Assembly: GCA_964568955.1 (NCBI GenBank)
Contig: CAZMSM010000030.1
Coordinates: 1 to 24,490 of the forward strand
Source: UBA1447 sp964568955
GTDB lineage: Bacteria > Bacillota > Clostridia > Oscillospirales > Acutalibacteraceae
Length of the DNA: 24,490 bases
Direction: 5' to 3'
This document shows positions 7,208-16,341 of this stretch, in pieces. The notes under the pieces are model-generated. The model worked only from the letters and a program-made list of their open reading frames with translations. It was not told the origin of the DNA and made no database searches. A program made the translations under genes and the position numbers. How positions within the stretch are numbered: the first letter of the stretch is position 1; the number at the start of each line of letters is the position of its first letter.

Positions 7208-8356
7208 CTAAATAATTCTGATACCAAGCGCTTTCAGGAAAAGTTGCCAAAGCTGTTGCAAAATTGACAGCACACTAACCGAGGGTACCTTATACTCCAT
7301 TAACTCTGATTGAAACATTCCATAGGGCTTTGCTTCACACATGGCTATCCCAATATACTCCCCCGGCGATTGACTAAAGGAAAAAGAAGCATAACCGCTA
7401 CGGTTCGTGTACGAACTACCGACAAACTTCATGGGCGTATTTTCGCCAAGCCTTCCCGAATAAAAATCAACCTTGACAGACCCTGTCGGCCAGTTCGGCA
7501 TTTCGATTGTCTGGCGGTAATAATCTACCCTCAGCGCTACATTATAAGTCACGGTTGCTCTGCGCTCGGAGGATTCCACCGTTGTTTTTAAATCCAGCGT
7601 AAGCCCGACTTTGGGTACAAAGAAGTACGCTTGAGGGGCATAAATAGTCCCCCATTCCGAATCTGCCAATACAGCACCGCCTACATAGTCTCCCGGCGCA
7701 ACCGGCACAGAAATTTCCGCCTGCCCGTCAACCAAGTAAGCACTGCCGACAAGATCCGCGGGATACATGTCAACCAGCGGATTACCGGTGAAGAAATCGA
7801 TTTTCAGGGGTTCAGAGAGGTCTTGCACCTTGATATAATTTTCCGGGAAAATCAGTTTTGCATTTAAAACGACATTCTTATTAACATTCCCGGAAATGCC
7901 GCTTTTCACCTGGGCAGACATCTTTAGTATAGGCACAACCGGCTCAATTGTTTTTACCTCATAGTAACAAACATTGGAGAACAGCTCCCCGTAAACGTGG
8001 CTTCTGATAGTCGCTCCGCCGGCATACTGTCCCGGCTCCTGCCATGTCCCAAGAACCGCATACCCTTTTTCATCGGGTGCGGCACTGCCTAAATACTGAT
8101 TGGGGTAAACGCATAATATTGGGCGACCCGAGTAAAAATCAATCGTCACACCTTGTGGACCGCCCAACGCCGCCGGTTCGCCGTCAAGCAAGGCGGTGAA
8201 TTTCACATTCGTCTTGCAAGTTTCGTCCACTTCCACCTGCAAACTCAGCACGGGTTGCTCGGGTACTGCGGCAACCGATGCGTACGCCGACGAACCCGTC
8301 AAAAAAAGAAACAGTAATGCCAAAAACAACGAGAACAATCTCTTCAACTTTATCAT
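7208..8356 (-). CDS. Secreted protein with three Ig-like repeats and a hydrophobic C-terminal tail
   Basis: About 382 residues from ATG 8356. An ATG two codons earlier (8362) and a TTG at 8347 are alternatives; the TTG has GGAG at 9 bases and also begins a good signal peptide (MKRLFSLFLALLFLF..., ending AYA). The mature part holds three copies of a module of about 100-110 residues. Each has [IV]DF[YF][ST]G[RN], then GSA or GSS, then PG[QDE]Y[AVI]G. In codons counted from TTG 8365 the first motif falls at 75, 189 and 299 and the last at 111, 224 and 334. This resembles bacterial Ig-like beta-sandwiches. The last 20 residues (SVLSILQQLWQLFLKALGIR) form a short hydrophobic or amphipathic helix. 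No LPxTG, SLH or catalytic motif is seen. The gene lies 124 bp downstream of the giant surface protein but has its own promoter. Confidence 0.8.
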   Translation of the reverse strand: MIKLKRLFSLFLALLFLFLTGSSAYASVAAVPEQPVLSLQVEVDETCKTNVKFTALLDGEPAALGGPQGVTIDFYSGRPILCVYPNQYLGSAAPDEKGYAVLGTWQEPGQYAGGATIRSHVYGELFSNVCYYEVKTIEPVVPILKMSAQVKSGISGNVNKNVVLNAKLIFPENYIKVQDLSEPLKIDFFTGNPLVDMYPADLVGSAYLVDGQAEISVPVAPGDYVGGAVLADSEWGTIYAPQAYFFVPKVGLTLDLKTTVESSERRATVTYNVALRVDYYRQTIEMPNWPTGSVKVDFYSGRLGENTPMKFVGSSYTNRSGYASFSFSQSPGEYIGIAMCEAKPYGMFQSELMEYKVPSVSVLSILQQLWQLFLKALGIRII

Positions 8357-8403
8357 CTCCATCAATATTAAAGAATGTTCAGTTCTGTAGTTTACAAATC
8401 TTT

Positions 8404-8422
8404 CGACTTCGATTGCAAGTCG
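8404..8422. promoter_or_regulatory. Inverted repeat at the transcription start of the Ig-like gene
   Basis: CGACTT and AAGTCG (8404-8409, 8417-8422) form a perfect 6-bp dyad beginning immediately after the -10 box, so it covers the expected start point. It could be an operator or a 5' stabilising hairpin in the mRNA. Confidence 0.4.
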
Positions 8423-8451
8423 ATTGTAGCATAAGTGACAATTGTTGTCAA
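8423..8451 (-). promoter_or_regulatory. Promoter of the Ig-like protein gene
   Basis: On the minus strand a consensus -35 TTGACA (8446-8451), a 17-base spacer and -10 TACAAT (8423-8428). The -35 region is part of a second dyad, TGACAA-TTG-TTGTCA (8436-8450), which could be bound by a repressor. The leader is about 60 bases. Confidence 0.8.
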
Positions 8452-8489
8452 TATTTTAAGTGATTTTAGTCAATTGTGTATTAACGGGT

Positions 8490-11400
8490 TCAGGTATTAT
8501 TCTTTTGCGAATCAGCGGACTGTCCCCCGTGTTGGTGTGTTGATTTTTTGCCGACAGTCACCGGTGCAACCGATACGAATGCATCTGGGATAAAGACATC
8601 GGCAGACAGTAGAGCGAAGGTGTAATAGTCGTTTGCATCAGCATCTGTCAAAAGCGTAATTTGCGCTCCATCCAAGTCATAGGCATCGAGTGCGTCAATA
8701 CCATCGATGGTGAAACTGATACCAACACCGGCTTTTACCGCGGGACCGGGCGCTGTTTCATCAGCAAAATATGCATCGAAAGTACCCGTGAAGTCGATAA
8801 AGTTCAGATAACCCGCTTCAAAGAAAACGCCTGTTGGTTCATATTCATCCGTGCCTTCATTATAACTCCATATTTCATAATAAGTATACGCCACATCAAC
8901 TGCAGGTATCTCTTTGTTTGTCGATTCTATATCGATAGTTGAGTCACCTTCGATACTCATGTCTCCGCCGAAAACCCTAAAGCCACCGGCTCCGCTCGCA
9001 GTAATGTCGGAGTTGATAATTGCAAAGCTTCCAAAAATTTCACCAAGAGTCCCTTCGCAATCGATATTGAAGATAGAGTCTCTTATTTCTACAGCGTAGC
9101 TGGAGAAGCAGCAACCGCCGGATATAACAGTGACCGTTGAATTGTTGAAGTGCCAGGCGGATTCCGTCATTGTTTCGCCTGAAAAAGCTGAAACAAAGTA
9201 ATACTCCTCGGTAGTTGCAATGTTTACCGTCAGGTTGAGGTCGTTAAATTCAATACCCATGGCGCAATAAATAGCCCAGGAGTTGAACACTGAAATCGTC
9301 AGTGAAGCCAAACTGTCCGTCCCCTCGAAAACTGCCGGACTTTCACAGCGAACCGCTTCGTGGCCTGCTTGTGTGTAGTTAAAGCTACACTCCCCAGCAA
9401 AATATACGGTTGTCAGCACTGCGCTCTCACTATTTTCAAGATAAAGATTGCCGTTTGCAAACACATTTGAACCTGTCAGCGTGATATTGTCAAAGGTTAC
9501 ATCGTTTACCATGTCCGCTACAATAAAGTATACCTCACTGCCGCTACCGCTGAATGTTAGACCGTCACCCGTGACAGTCAGTGTTGGCACAAAAATGCCC
9601 CCACTACCCGGTGCTTCGACCAATTCATAGGTATAGCCGCTGATAACATTGCAGTTGATGTCCTCTATACTCAGACCATCCGAAACATAAATACCGGTGG
9701 CGGGCAGGGATGTATCCTTTCGCGTAGCCAAGTAAGTGGCCGTATAAGTTCTGTCACCGGTGACTGTTGATAAGGCGGGAGACCATGACTTGAAGGCATA
9801 AGTGAAAAACTCTTCCTCAGCCTTTGTGGGGACCTCGGTCATAACAACTGTATCGCCGTGATGGTATGTTTGAGTCAAAACACTTGAATTGTTTGACGCA
9901 AATTTTCCGTCGCCTGCATCAAAAGTAACTGTAAATTCGTAATACACTGTGTCGAATTGCGCGACAATTGAAGTGGTTTCGGTAAAGACGGTAGGAATCG
10001 GTTGCGACCAGCCGGCAAACACATAATAAAGGTTTGCATAATTTGTTTCGCAAACAGGATTTTCGACAATGATGTTTGTGGCATCACCATAGTATCCACT
10101 GAATTGCTTGATAACAGTATCGTCGTCGAACTTGCCTGTTCCGGCGTTCAGCGTAACGGTATACTCAATCCTTTCATCAACTTCGTACACAGCGGTAAAT
10201 GTCATGTCCCCGGTAACGGTATACGTCCCGTCAAGCGGATATACGGTACCGTTTTGGTCACGCCAGCCCGACAACTTAAAGGTCGTGTACACATCGGCAG
10301 GTTTCACCGCCGTGTCGATATAATTATCCGTAAACTCGGGGGTGCTTCCATATTCGTGATCGTAATTGTAAAAAGTAGTTGTGCCGCTGGTAAAAACGCC
10401 CTCACCACAATTGAAGGTTATGGTATAGCGTCTCACCGATTCGTCCCATTGTGCATCGTAGCGAATTCCCGCTTCATTATAGTACCCATTCCACCTGGCG
10501 AATGTGTAAACCTTATCAACAGTGGAAACACTTGCGAGTGGCATATTGTCGGCAAGAAAATCAGCGATGTATGCAAGATAGCTGTCGTAATCACCGGTGA
10601 AAGTAGCGGAAGACTGCCCGTTTGATAATACGCCAATTAGTGTGTTAAATTCGGCAGTATATTGAATCAAGGTTTCGGTGTATTGAGCGGTTATTGTCAC
10701 ATTACTGCTTACATTTAAGGTTTCACCACAGTCCCAGCCGGCAAACTCGTAATGGTAATAATCAGTGTCTGCTTTTACCGGGGGGATAAACATAGATGTT
10801 GGGTAGGAACCTTTTTCCAGCTGCATTGTAATTGATGTATTCCCGCCGTATGTTCCGCCGTTATAGTCAAGGGTAACTAAATAGATTTCCTCGTAATACG
10901 GCATGATACGCCAATTACTCATCACACCGGGATTACTGTAACGGTTCCAGGTGATAAAATCGCCGCCGTCTATGGAAACAAGCCAGTGTTTGAAGATGTA
11001 TGTCTCACCGTTGGTACCAACAAAATCTGGTCTTGTGCGGAGAATACCGGGCAGTGTGCCAATGTTGACCGTTAGCGTTTCGGAAAGATTGCCGTCCTTG
11101 TCAAGCACGGTAACGGTTCGATTTTTGACCTCCATTACTGCGTTTATCGTCATATTGCCGGTTGCCAACGGAAGGTCGTTAAGCCCGTAATCTATCGTTC
11201 CGTTACCGTCCATATCCCAACCAATCACAAAACAATTGCCACGGTGTGTTATGACGGAACTCATTTTTTCGCCATATTTGAATTGCATTTTCAGGGTTGA
11301 TTGCGGGTACGTGTACACTTCGTCAAAGCCTGAAGCGTGGTATATCATGTCCGGAAAGACGAAATCAACTGTAAAAACCTGGTCGGTATAAAAGGCAATG

Positions 11401-14400
11401 TAAAGGTACATCCCGCACTCCGCATAGGTTGCATTGGCCGGTTCATACCTGCCGCTATAATAGGCGTCCAAGCACGCATCTTTTGTGCCGGCAACACGAT
11501 GAAGCGGCACGGTCGTATCAAGCCCGATATACGTAAAGTTTCTGCCCTTTGTCCAAATATCGTAATCTGCCCTGACAACATCATAGACCGTCGGCATTTT
11601 GGCATTAAATCCACTCTGGCTGCCCCACCCGCTGAATGCTTTTGCGGGTTGGGACGAATCGTAACCCGCCGGTATAATCGGCATACCGCCGATATTGACG
11701 GGGTAGACATCAAGATGCCATGCGCCTTCGTAATAAGTGATAAATGAGACCAGTTTTTGGTAAGAGTCAATTTTAACCGTGTAGACAGTATCCTGCGTAA
11801 TCGGTTGATTGTAATCATTAATATATCCCGTGACCTTGCCATTTCTGGTGTAGTCGGAGAAGTTAATCGCACCCGGAATTTCACCGTATAAGACATCTTT
11901 CTGCAATAACGTTGTCTGTGCGCCATTTATATCCAAAACATAGGTTGCTTTATAGGTCTTCAGAATCAAAGCGGGCGATAAGGTTGAATCTACCCATATC
12001 ATTTTAACAGTTTTTACGGCATACCCATTTTCTACCTTTGAGAAGGTTAAATTATTACCCATGTAGTAGATATATGCAGTTGCGTCAAGACGTTTGGTGT
12101 TGGTAGAAATCTGTGGGCTGTAGCCCAGACCGAAACGGTTTTTCAAAACATCTATTGTCTGCGTAGTTCCATTGTAGGCTAAGTATGGTGAAGAAAACAC
12201 AATAGCGAAATCTTTTGTATCGGAATAGTCGCCGGTTACCTGCTGACCCGTGGTCAAGTCGATATACTCAGCATCGAAAAGTCCCGTGCTGTTCTTGACA
12301 TCACAATTCTCGCTGTTCATGATGAAAGTACTTTCACTGTCTTTAAACTTTAATAAAACATACTTGCTGCCCAGTGTAAACAGCGGCCACCTCTTTTCAT
12401 ATGCTGTAAATTCTGCTTTTACTTTAAATGCGTCAGAGCGCGCAAAAAGGTTGATTTCAAGGTATATCCCAACCTCCATGTACAGCCCTCCCTGCAACGA
12501 TGTCTTTGCCCTGCCGCCTTGGGATAGCTTGCTGATATTGATATGCAAAAAACCGTACAAGTCGAGATAGGCACCGACCTCGGCACTTACACCGACCTCA
12601 CCAAGGCTTTTGAGACCAACGAAGGAAAGGCTAATGCTCATGTTAAGCCCTGCTTTTAAGCCGAGATAGCCGGCTGCGTAAAAGTCAAAGCTATATCTGT
12701 CGTCTCCAGCAAGGGCATAGGTATAACTGGACAAACTGTTGTCCTTACTGTTGCATACGCCGACCTGTTTTGCGCCCATAATCGTAACTCCGGCTGAAAT
12801 ACCGACAGCAAAGTTGACCTTGACAACAAAATTAAGATTAAAATTAATCTGGAAGATCGGCACCGCCGGAATTATATAAAGAGGATAAGAAAACAAGCTG
12901 ACATTTACAAGCTCAATATCATCCCCTTTTGCGCCAAGTACTTCGGTCAGTATCGGCGCGATTTCCGCATCGTCGTCTGGTTTATCGTTCGTGAGGTTTG
13001 CAATCTCGGCAGTGATGTCAAGATAATCATCATCACTGCTGTTATAGGATTTTATTAAGACGCTCAGCGTTATCTGCGTTTGAGAATACATGTTAAGCGC
13101 ATAGTCAAAAATAAGCTTTCCGTTTACCTTTTCTTTATAACCCTGCATGGTTGCTTTTACATATTCTTTAACCTCAAATGTCGCTTTGAGTGACACACTG
13201 CCCTGAATGACCGTGTTGTAAGTAAAAGCGATAGTCAAAACAGCCCAATCCGACGAACCCGCATTGAAAAAGTTTTCATTCACCGCAGAGCCGAAGGAGG
13301 CTGTTATGGTAAGCCCTGCAACAAGTGCGTCGATGTTTATGGTTATCTTGTCGTCATTCTCATGCACGGGAATGAAACCCGTAGCCTGTGTGACAGCTCC
13401 GGAGGTCGCCATTGATTTGACTGATGGGCTGAGGTTTAGTGCTCTGGCTAGTATTTCCGTAATTTGTCGAGTGCCTTCGCTGTTTTTGACATCTTCGGCG
13501 ATTTTATTGGTATCAACCGAATCTATATATTCCGAAAAAGGAACAGACTCCTTGAAGGAAATATCCACATCGTCGAAAACATCCTCCACTGCACTTTCCT
13601 GTGTATACAGCACTGTGATAGCTCCGTTAACCCCGTCACCCGCAAGTTGAGTAGCCAGCACAATTTCACAAAACTGTGTTGATTCATTCATCGCACCATC
13701 CCAAAAGCAAACCGTGTCCCCTGTAACTACTGTGTAAAGCGCCGACGAAACGGAGTAAGCCCCTTCGCCAAGCGTCGTCACATCTGACCATAAAACATAA
13801 ATGATGCCGTCTTGAAGCTCGACCGTACGGACTTCGTCCTTGTGTATCCTAAAAGAGAACTCACGTACTGCGTCACTTTCACCGCTAAAGGTGATTAAGC
13901 TGCTTTTTATCACAAACTTGTAATGACCGCCCGCTGTGTAAGGCACCACAGGCGTAAGTGTATAAACGCCGCGGTTACCGGAAATATTGAAAGCGGGAAT
14001 TTCACCAACATAGGCTGAAAATTCAATATAATCGGAAAGGTTCCCCCCTGTCAGCCCAACAGAGGAAACAAACGAAAATGAAATGTTCGGGTCACAATCC
14101 TCGATATACTTCGTAGGCTCCTCGTACTGTTTGAGCTCGTTATCCTTTTCGATATAGGATGCATACAGTGTCATATTCGAGTTGATAGCCGAGTCGGCGT
14201 AAAAATTGACCGTCAACGCTTTGTCGGTAAACCAGCCGGTGAAAGCATAGTTGTATTTGACAGGTGTGGGCACTACACTAAGCGTACCGCCTTTTTCGAT
14301 TTTCACCGGCCTGATTTCACTCCCGCCTTGCGTTTCGAAGGAAACGGTAATTCGATTGTCCAAATCAAGCCATTGCCTGAGCAGATTGATAATCACTCTT

Positions 14401-14597
14401 AAAAAATAAATTGTCTTTTCTATCAAAAATTTGACAAAATTAATGCCCACTTTTACGGGATCCAGCTTTTTAGCGGAAGTTTGGGAGGCAGAAACATTAC
14501 TGTCCGTATGACTCGCGTTGATCGCACCTGCAGGAATAATCGACACCAGCATGATTGTGCAAAGAAGAATACAAAGCATCTTTTTTAACGTTTTCAT
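8490..14597 (-). CDS. Giant (2035-residue) secreted surface protein with InlB-type repeats and beta-helix-like C-terminus
   Basis: ATG 14597 follows AAAGGAAG. Residues 1-28 are a signal peptide (MKTLKKMLCILLCTIMLVSI...). Residues about 51-77 are hydrophobic/amphipathic (VGINFVKFLIEKTIYFLRVI...). A first InlB-type repeat spans about 83-150 (VSFETQGGSE, YAFTGWFTD, LYASY). Residues about 575-750 are rich in alternating Val/Gly/Leu strands (VGISAGVTIMG, GEVGVSAEVGAYLDLYG, GGLYMEVGIYLEINL), like a large beta-sheet or barrel. Five further InlB-like repeats lie at about 1240-1623, each opening with T[VI]xF/L and closing with TAxY. Residues about 1625-1950 repeat short I/V-x-I/V strands, suggesting a right-handed beta-helix. 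The tail is hydrophilic, with no LPxTG plus hydrophobic anchor, SLH or known wall-binding motif. No catalytic motif was recognised. It is probably an adhesin or matrix-like protein; the ligand is unknown. Confidence 0.88.
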   Translation of the reverse strand: MKTLKKMLCILLCTIMLVSIIPAGAINASHTDSNVSASQTSAKKLDPVKVGINFVKFLIEKTIYFLRVIINLLRQWLDLDNRITVSFETQGGSEIRPVKIEKGGTLSVVPTPVKYNYAFTGWFTDKALTVNFYADSAINSNMTLYASYIEKDNELKQYEEPTKYIEDCDPNISFSFVSSVGLTGGNLSDYIEFSAYVGEIPAFNISGNRGVYTLTPVVPYTAGGHYKFVIKSSLITFSGESDAVREFSFRIHKDEVRTVELQDGIIYVLWSDVTTLGEGAYSVSSALYTVVTGDTVCFWDGAMNESTQFCEIVLATQLAGDGVNGAITVLYTQESAVEDVFDDVDISFKESVPFSEYIDSVDTNKIAEDVKNSEGTRQITEILARALNLSPSVKSMATSGAVTQATGFIPVHENDDKITINIDALVAGLTITASFGSAVNENFFNAGSSDWAVLTIAFTYNTVIQGSVSLKATFEVKEYVKATMQGYKEKVNGKLIFDYALNMYSQTQITLSVLIKSYNSSDDDYLDITAEIANLTNDKPDDDAEIAPILTEVLGAKGDDIELVNVSLFSYPLYIIPAVPIFQINFNLNFVVKVNFAVGISAGVTIMGAKQVGVCNSKDNSLSSYTYALAGDDRYSFDFYAAGYLGLKAGLNMSISLSFVGLKSLGEVGVSAEVGAYLDLYGFLHINISKLSQGGRAKTSLQGGLYMEVGIYLEINLFARSDAFKVKAEFTAYEKRWPLFTLGSKYVLLKFKDSESTFIMNSENCDVKNSTGLFDAEYIDLTTGQQVTGDYSDTKDFAIVFSSPYLAYNGTTQTIDVLKNRFGLGYSPQISTNTKRLDATAYIYYMGNNLTFSKVENGYAVKTVKMIWVDSTLSPALILKTYKATYVLDINGAQTTLLQKDVLYGEIPGAINFSDYTRNGKVTGYINDYNQPITQDTVYTVKIDSYQKLVSFITYYEGAWHLDVYPVNIGGMPIIPAGYDSSQPAKAFSGWGSQSGFNAKMPTVYDVVRADYDIWTKGRNFTYIGLDTTVPLHRVAGTKDACLDAYYSGRYEPANATYAECGMYLYIAFYTDQVFTVDFVFPDMIYHASGFDEVYTYPQSTLKMQFKYGEKMSSVITHRGNCFVIGWDMDGNGTIDYGLNDLPLATGNMTINAVMEVKNRTVTVLDKDGNLSETLTVNIGTLPGILRTRPDFVGTNGETYIFKHWLVSIDGGDFITWNRYSNPGVMSNWRIMPYYEEIYLVTLDYNGGTYGGNTSITMQLEKGSYPTSMFIPPVKADTDYYHYEFAGWDCGETLNVSSNVTITAQYTETLIQYTAEFNTLIGVLSNGQSSATFTGDYDSYLAYIADFLADNMPLASVSTVDKVYTFARWNGYYNEAGIRYDAQWDESVRRYTITFNCGEGVFTSGTTTFYNYDHEYGSTPEFTDNYIDTAVKPADVYTTFKLSGWRDQNGTVYPLDGTYTVTGDMTFTAVYEVDERIEYTVTLNAGTGKFDDDTVIKQFSGYYGDATNIIVENPVCETNYANLYYVFAGWSQPIPTVFTETTSIVAQFDTVYYEFTVTFDAGDGKFASNNSSVLTQTYHHGDTVVMTEVPTKAEEEFFTYAFKSWSPALSTVTGDRTYTATYLATRKDTSLPATGIYVSDGLSIEDINCNVISGYTYELVEAPGSGGIFVPTLTVTGDGLTFSGSGSEVYFIVADMVNDVTFDNITLTGSNVFANGNLYLENSESAVLTTVYFAGECSFNYTQAGHEAVRCESPAVFEGTDSLASLTISVFNSWAIYCAMGIEFNDLNLTVNIATTEEYYFVSAFSGETMTESAWHFNNSTVTVISGGCCFSSYAVEIRDSIFNIDCEGTLGEIFGSFAIINSDITASGAGGFRVFGGDMSIEGDSTIDIESTNKEIPAVDVAYTYYEIWSYNEGTDEYEPTGVFFEAGYLNFIDFTGTFDAYFADETAPGPAVKAGVGISFTIDGIDALDAYDLDGAQITLLTDADANDYYTFALLSADVFIPDAFVSVAPVTVGKKSTHQHGGQSADSQKNNT

Positions 14598-14690
14598 CTG
14601 TTTCTCTTCCTTTCAAAGCTTAACTCATCTATCATATTGTTGAAAGTTGTTGACGTTTATTCACATTTATTGTTATGTTTTTGCAAAACT

Positions 14691-14719
14691 ATTGTACACC
14701 CACACTATTAATGTGTCAA
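14691..14719 (-). promoter_or_regulatory. Promoter of the giant surface protein
   Basis: On the minus strand a consensus -35 TTGACA (14714-14719), a 17-base spacer and -10 TACAAT (14691-14696). A run of seven A residues precedes GTTGACA, as at the promoter of the glycine-rich protein. The leader is about 85 bases and AT-rich. Confidence 0.82.
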
Positions 14720-14755
14720 CTTTTTTTATTACAAAAAATAGTGCTTGATTGTCAA

Positions 14756-14801
14756 TAAAAAAAGCCGCTGAAACAAGGATAATTTCCCTTGTTTCAGCGG
14801 C
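14756..14801 (-). terminator. Rho-independent terminator of the sulfatase gene
   Basis: A perfect 15-bp GC-rich stem (14787-14801 with 14764-14778) with an 8-base loop is followed on the minus strand by seven U residues (14763-14757). It lies 65 bases after the sulfatase stop and about 37 bases before the next promoter, so it insulates the surface-protein gene. Confidence 0.93.
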
Positions 14802-14865
14802 GCATTAATTTGGCTCTGTTTATGCTTGTAGAAGAGTTCCGTGACTTACCGTCACCAACAACTAA

Positions 14866-16215
14866 TTACCCAACATCATTTTTATCATACTCGGCGATGA
14901 AATACGGATGGTTAGGGTCGTAAACGGTCATTGTCACCGGGTTTTCATTATATCCGCAGGGGCGCCGCTCGCTGCCGGTCGTTTTCGTTAGTGTATCGCC
15001 GAGTTTAAGCCTGTAATCGTCATATATTTTTGTTAGCTCTTCAACAATATCCGGGTTTTCATCATATACATTCTTTTCCTCCGATATATCCGTACACAGG
15101 TCATACAAAAGTTTTTCCATCTTGCCGTCTTTGAAAAAGTGCAGTTTCCAGTTGCGCTTTCTGACCGCTTCAAGCCTTGAGTTGGAAGAATAGTAAATAA
15201 ACTCGTCGCGCGGTGACGCGGTGCCGTTTAGAATCGTATCCGTCAAATCAAAACCATCTATTTTCTGCTCACCCATCTTTTCGCCAAGGATTGCGGCAAG
15301 TGTGGGTAAAAGGTCTATTTGGCTAATCATTTCATCATTGAGCGAAGGTTTTACTCTCCCCTTCCAGTACATGATAAACGGAATACGCTGCCCGCCCTCC
15401 CAAGTAGTATGCTTCCTGCCCCTTAAAGGATAATTACTTGCGCCGCGGTCAGCTCTGGAGCCGTTGTCGGAGGTGAAAATGACAATGGTATTGTCTAGCA
15501 AATCCAGTTTTTCCAACTCAAAAATCACCGCGCCGCTCGCCCAATCGGCAGAAGCGACGCAAGCGCCGAAATCACCGTTTTCAGATTCCCTAACAAACCG
15601 ATCTGCCGCATAGTGTGGCAGATGCACATGCATTTGAGCGAAATATAAAAAGAATTTATTGTTTTGGTTTGCTCTGATAAACTCAACACATTTTTCCACA
15701 TAGCGTTCGGTGAGCGCGCGCTGGTCGGGCTGTTCTTCAATCACTTCATTACCGACAATCAGCGGTAGCGGAGGTGATTTTATTGGATCAGTCCGCCCAA
15801 TCATCCTGCCCATATCGTTACTGTAGGGCAACCCAAAGTAGCTGTCGAACCCGAACTCGCAGGGCAAAAATTCCTTTTGGTCACCACAGTGCCATTTGCC
15901 GACTATTGCGGTGGCGTAGCCTGCGTTTTTGAACAACTGCGGCATGGTGAATTCATCCTTGCTCAACCCCAACGGGTCGGCAGGGAAAAGCACCCGGTCA
16001 ATGCCTACGCGAGGCGGGTAGCAACCGGTAAGCATCGCCGCTCTCGAAGGGGAGCATACGGGCGAAGCTGCATAACAGGAGGTAAACACCATGCTTTCTT
16101 TCGCGAGCTTGTCGGTATAAGGTGTTTTGTTTGTTTTGCTACCGTAGCAACCCAAATCACCGTAACCCAAATCGTCGCAATTGATGATGACTACATTTGG
16201 TTTGATATTGCTCAT
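14866..16215 (-). CDS. Cys-type sulfatase (type I, formylglycine-dependent), no signal peptide
   Basis: 449 residues; ATG 16215 follows AGGAGG at 6 bases. The metal-binding opening is VVIINCDDLGYGDLGCYG, with Asp14 and Asp15. The maturation motif CSPSR begins at Cys54, followed by AAMLTG. VGKWHCG gives Lys107 and His109, and later TSDNG and RGRKHTTWEGG supply the remaining metal and sulfate contacts. All residues expected for hydrolysis of a sulfate ester are present. Because the motif has Cys rather than Ser, in an anaerobe formylglycine would be made by a radical-SAM maturase, or by FGE in an aerobe; neither gene is in the window. The N-terminus goes straight into the first strand with no signal peptide, so the enzyme should be cytoplasmic and act on an imported sulfated compound. 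It is transcribed alone. The substrate is unknown. Confidence 0.92.
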   Translation of the reverse strand: MSNIKPNVVIINCDDLGYGDLGCYGSKTNKTPYTDKLAKESMVFTSCYAASPVCSPSRAAMLTGCYPPRVGIDRVLFPADPLGLSKDEFTMPQLFKNAGYATAIVGKWHCGDQKEFLPCEFGFDSYFGLPYSNDMGRMIGRTDPIKSPPLPLIVGNEVIEEQPDQRALTERYVEKCVEFIRANQNNKFFLYFAQMHVHLPHYAADRFVRESENGDFGACVASADWASGAVIFELEKLDLLDNTIVIFTSDNGSRADRGASNYPLRGRKHTTWEGGQRIPFIMYWKGRVKPSLNDEMISQIDLLPTLAAILGEKMGEQKIDGFDLTDTILNGTASPRDEFIYYSSNSRLEAVRKRNWKLHFFKDGKMEKLLYDLCTDISEEKNVYDENPDIVEELTKIYDDYRLKLGDTLTKTTGSERRPCGYNENPVTMTVYDPNHPYFIAEYDKNDVG

Positions 16216-16332
16216 TGATAGCCTCCTGATTCGTTAACAGTTATACGTGGTATGTATCGGCGTTTAAAGAAAAAAATTCTTTAGGGACGAACTGCCTTCG
16301 CCCGCGATTTGATAACATCGTTAGTTTTTAAA

Positions 16333-16341
16333 ATTATATCA
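16333..16341 (-). promoter_or_regulatory. Extended -10 promoter of the sulfatase gene
   Basis: On the minus strand TGATATAAT gives a perfect TATAAT (16333-16338) with the extended TGn element. The -35 region is poor. The leader is about 110 bases and holds no recognised riboswitch; an A/T-rich hairpin (AAAGAA and TTCTTT, about 16265-16283) is present. Confidence 0.6.

Noticed and set aside
9675..9700. LPATG in the giant surface protein (about residue 1635), looking like a sortase motif
   Set aside because: It is about 400 residues from the C-terminus and is not followed by a hydrophobic segment and a positively charged tail, so it is unlikely to be a sorting signal.
16264..16284. A/T hairpin in the sulfatase leader as a terminator or attenuator
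   Set aside because: The 6-bp A/T stem is too weak and sits in a long A/T run; chance pairing is likely.
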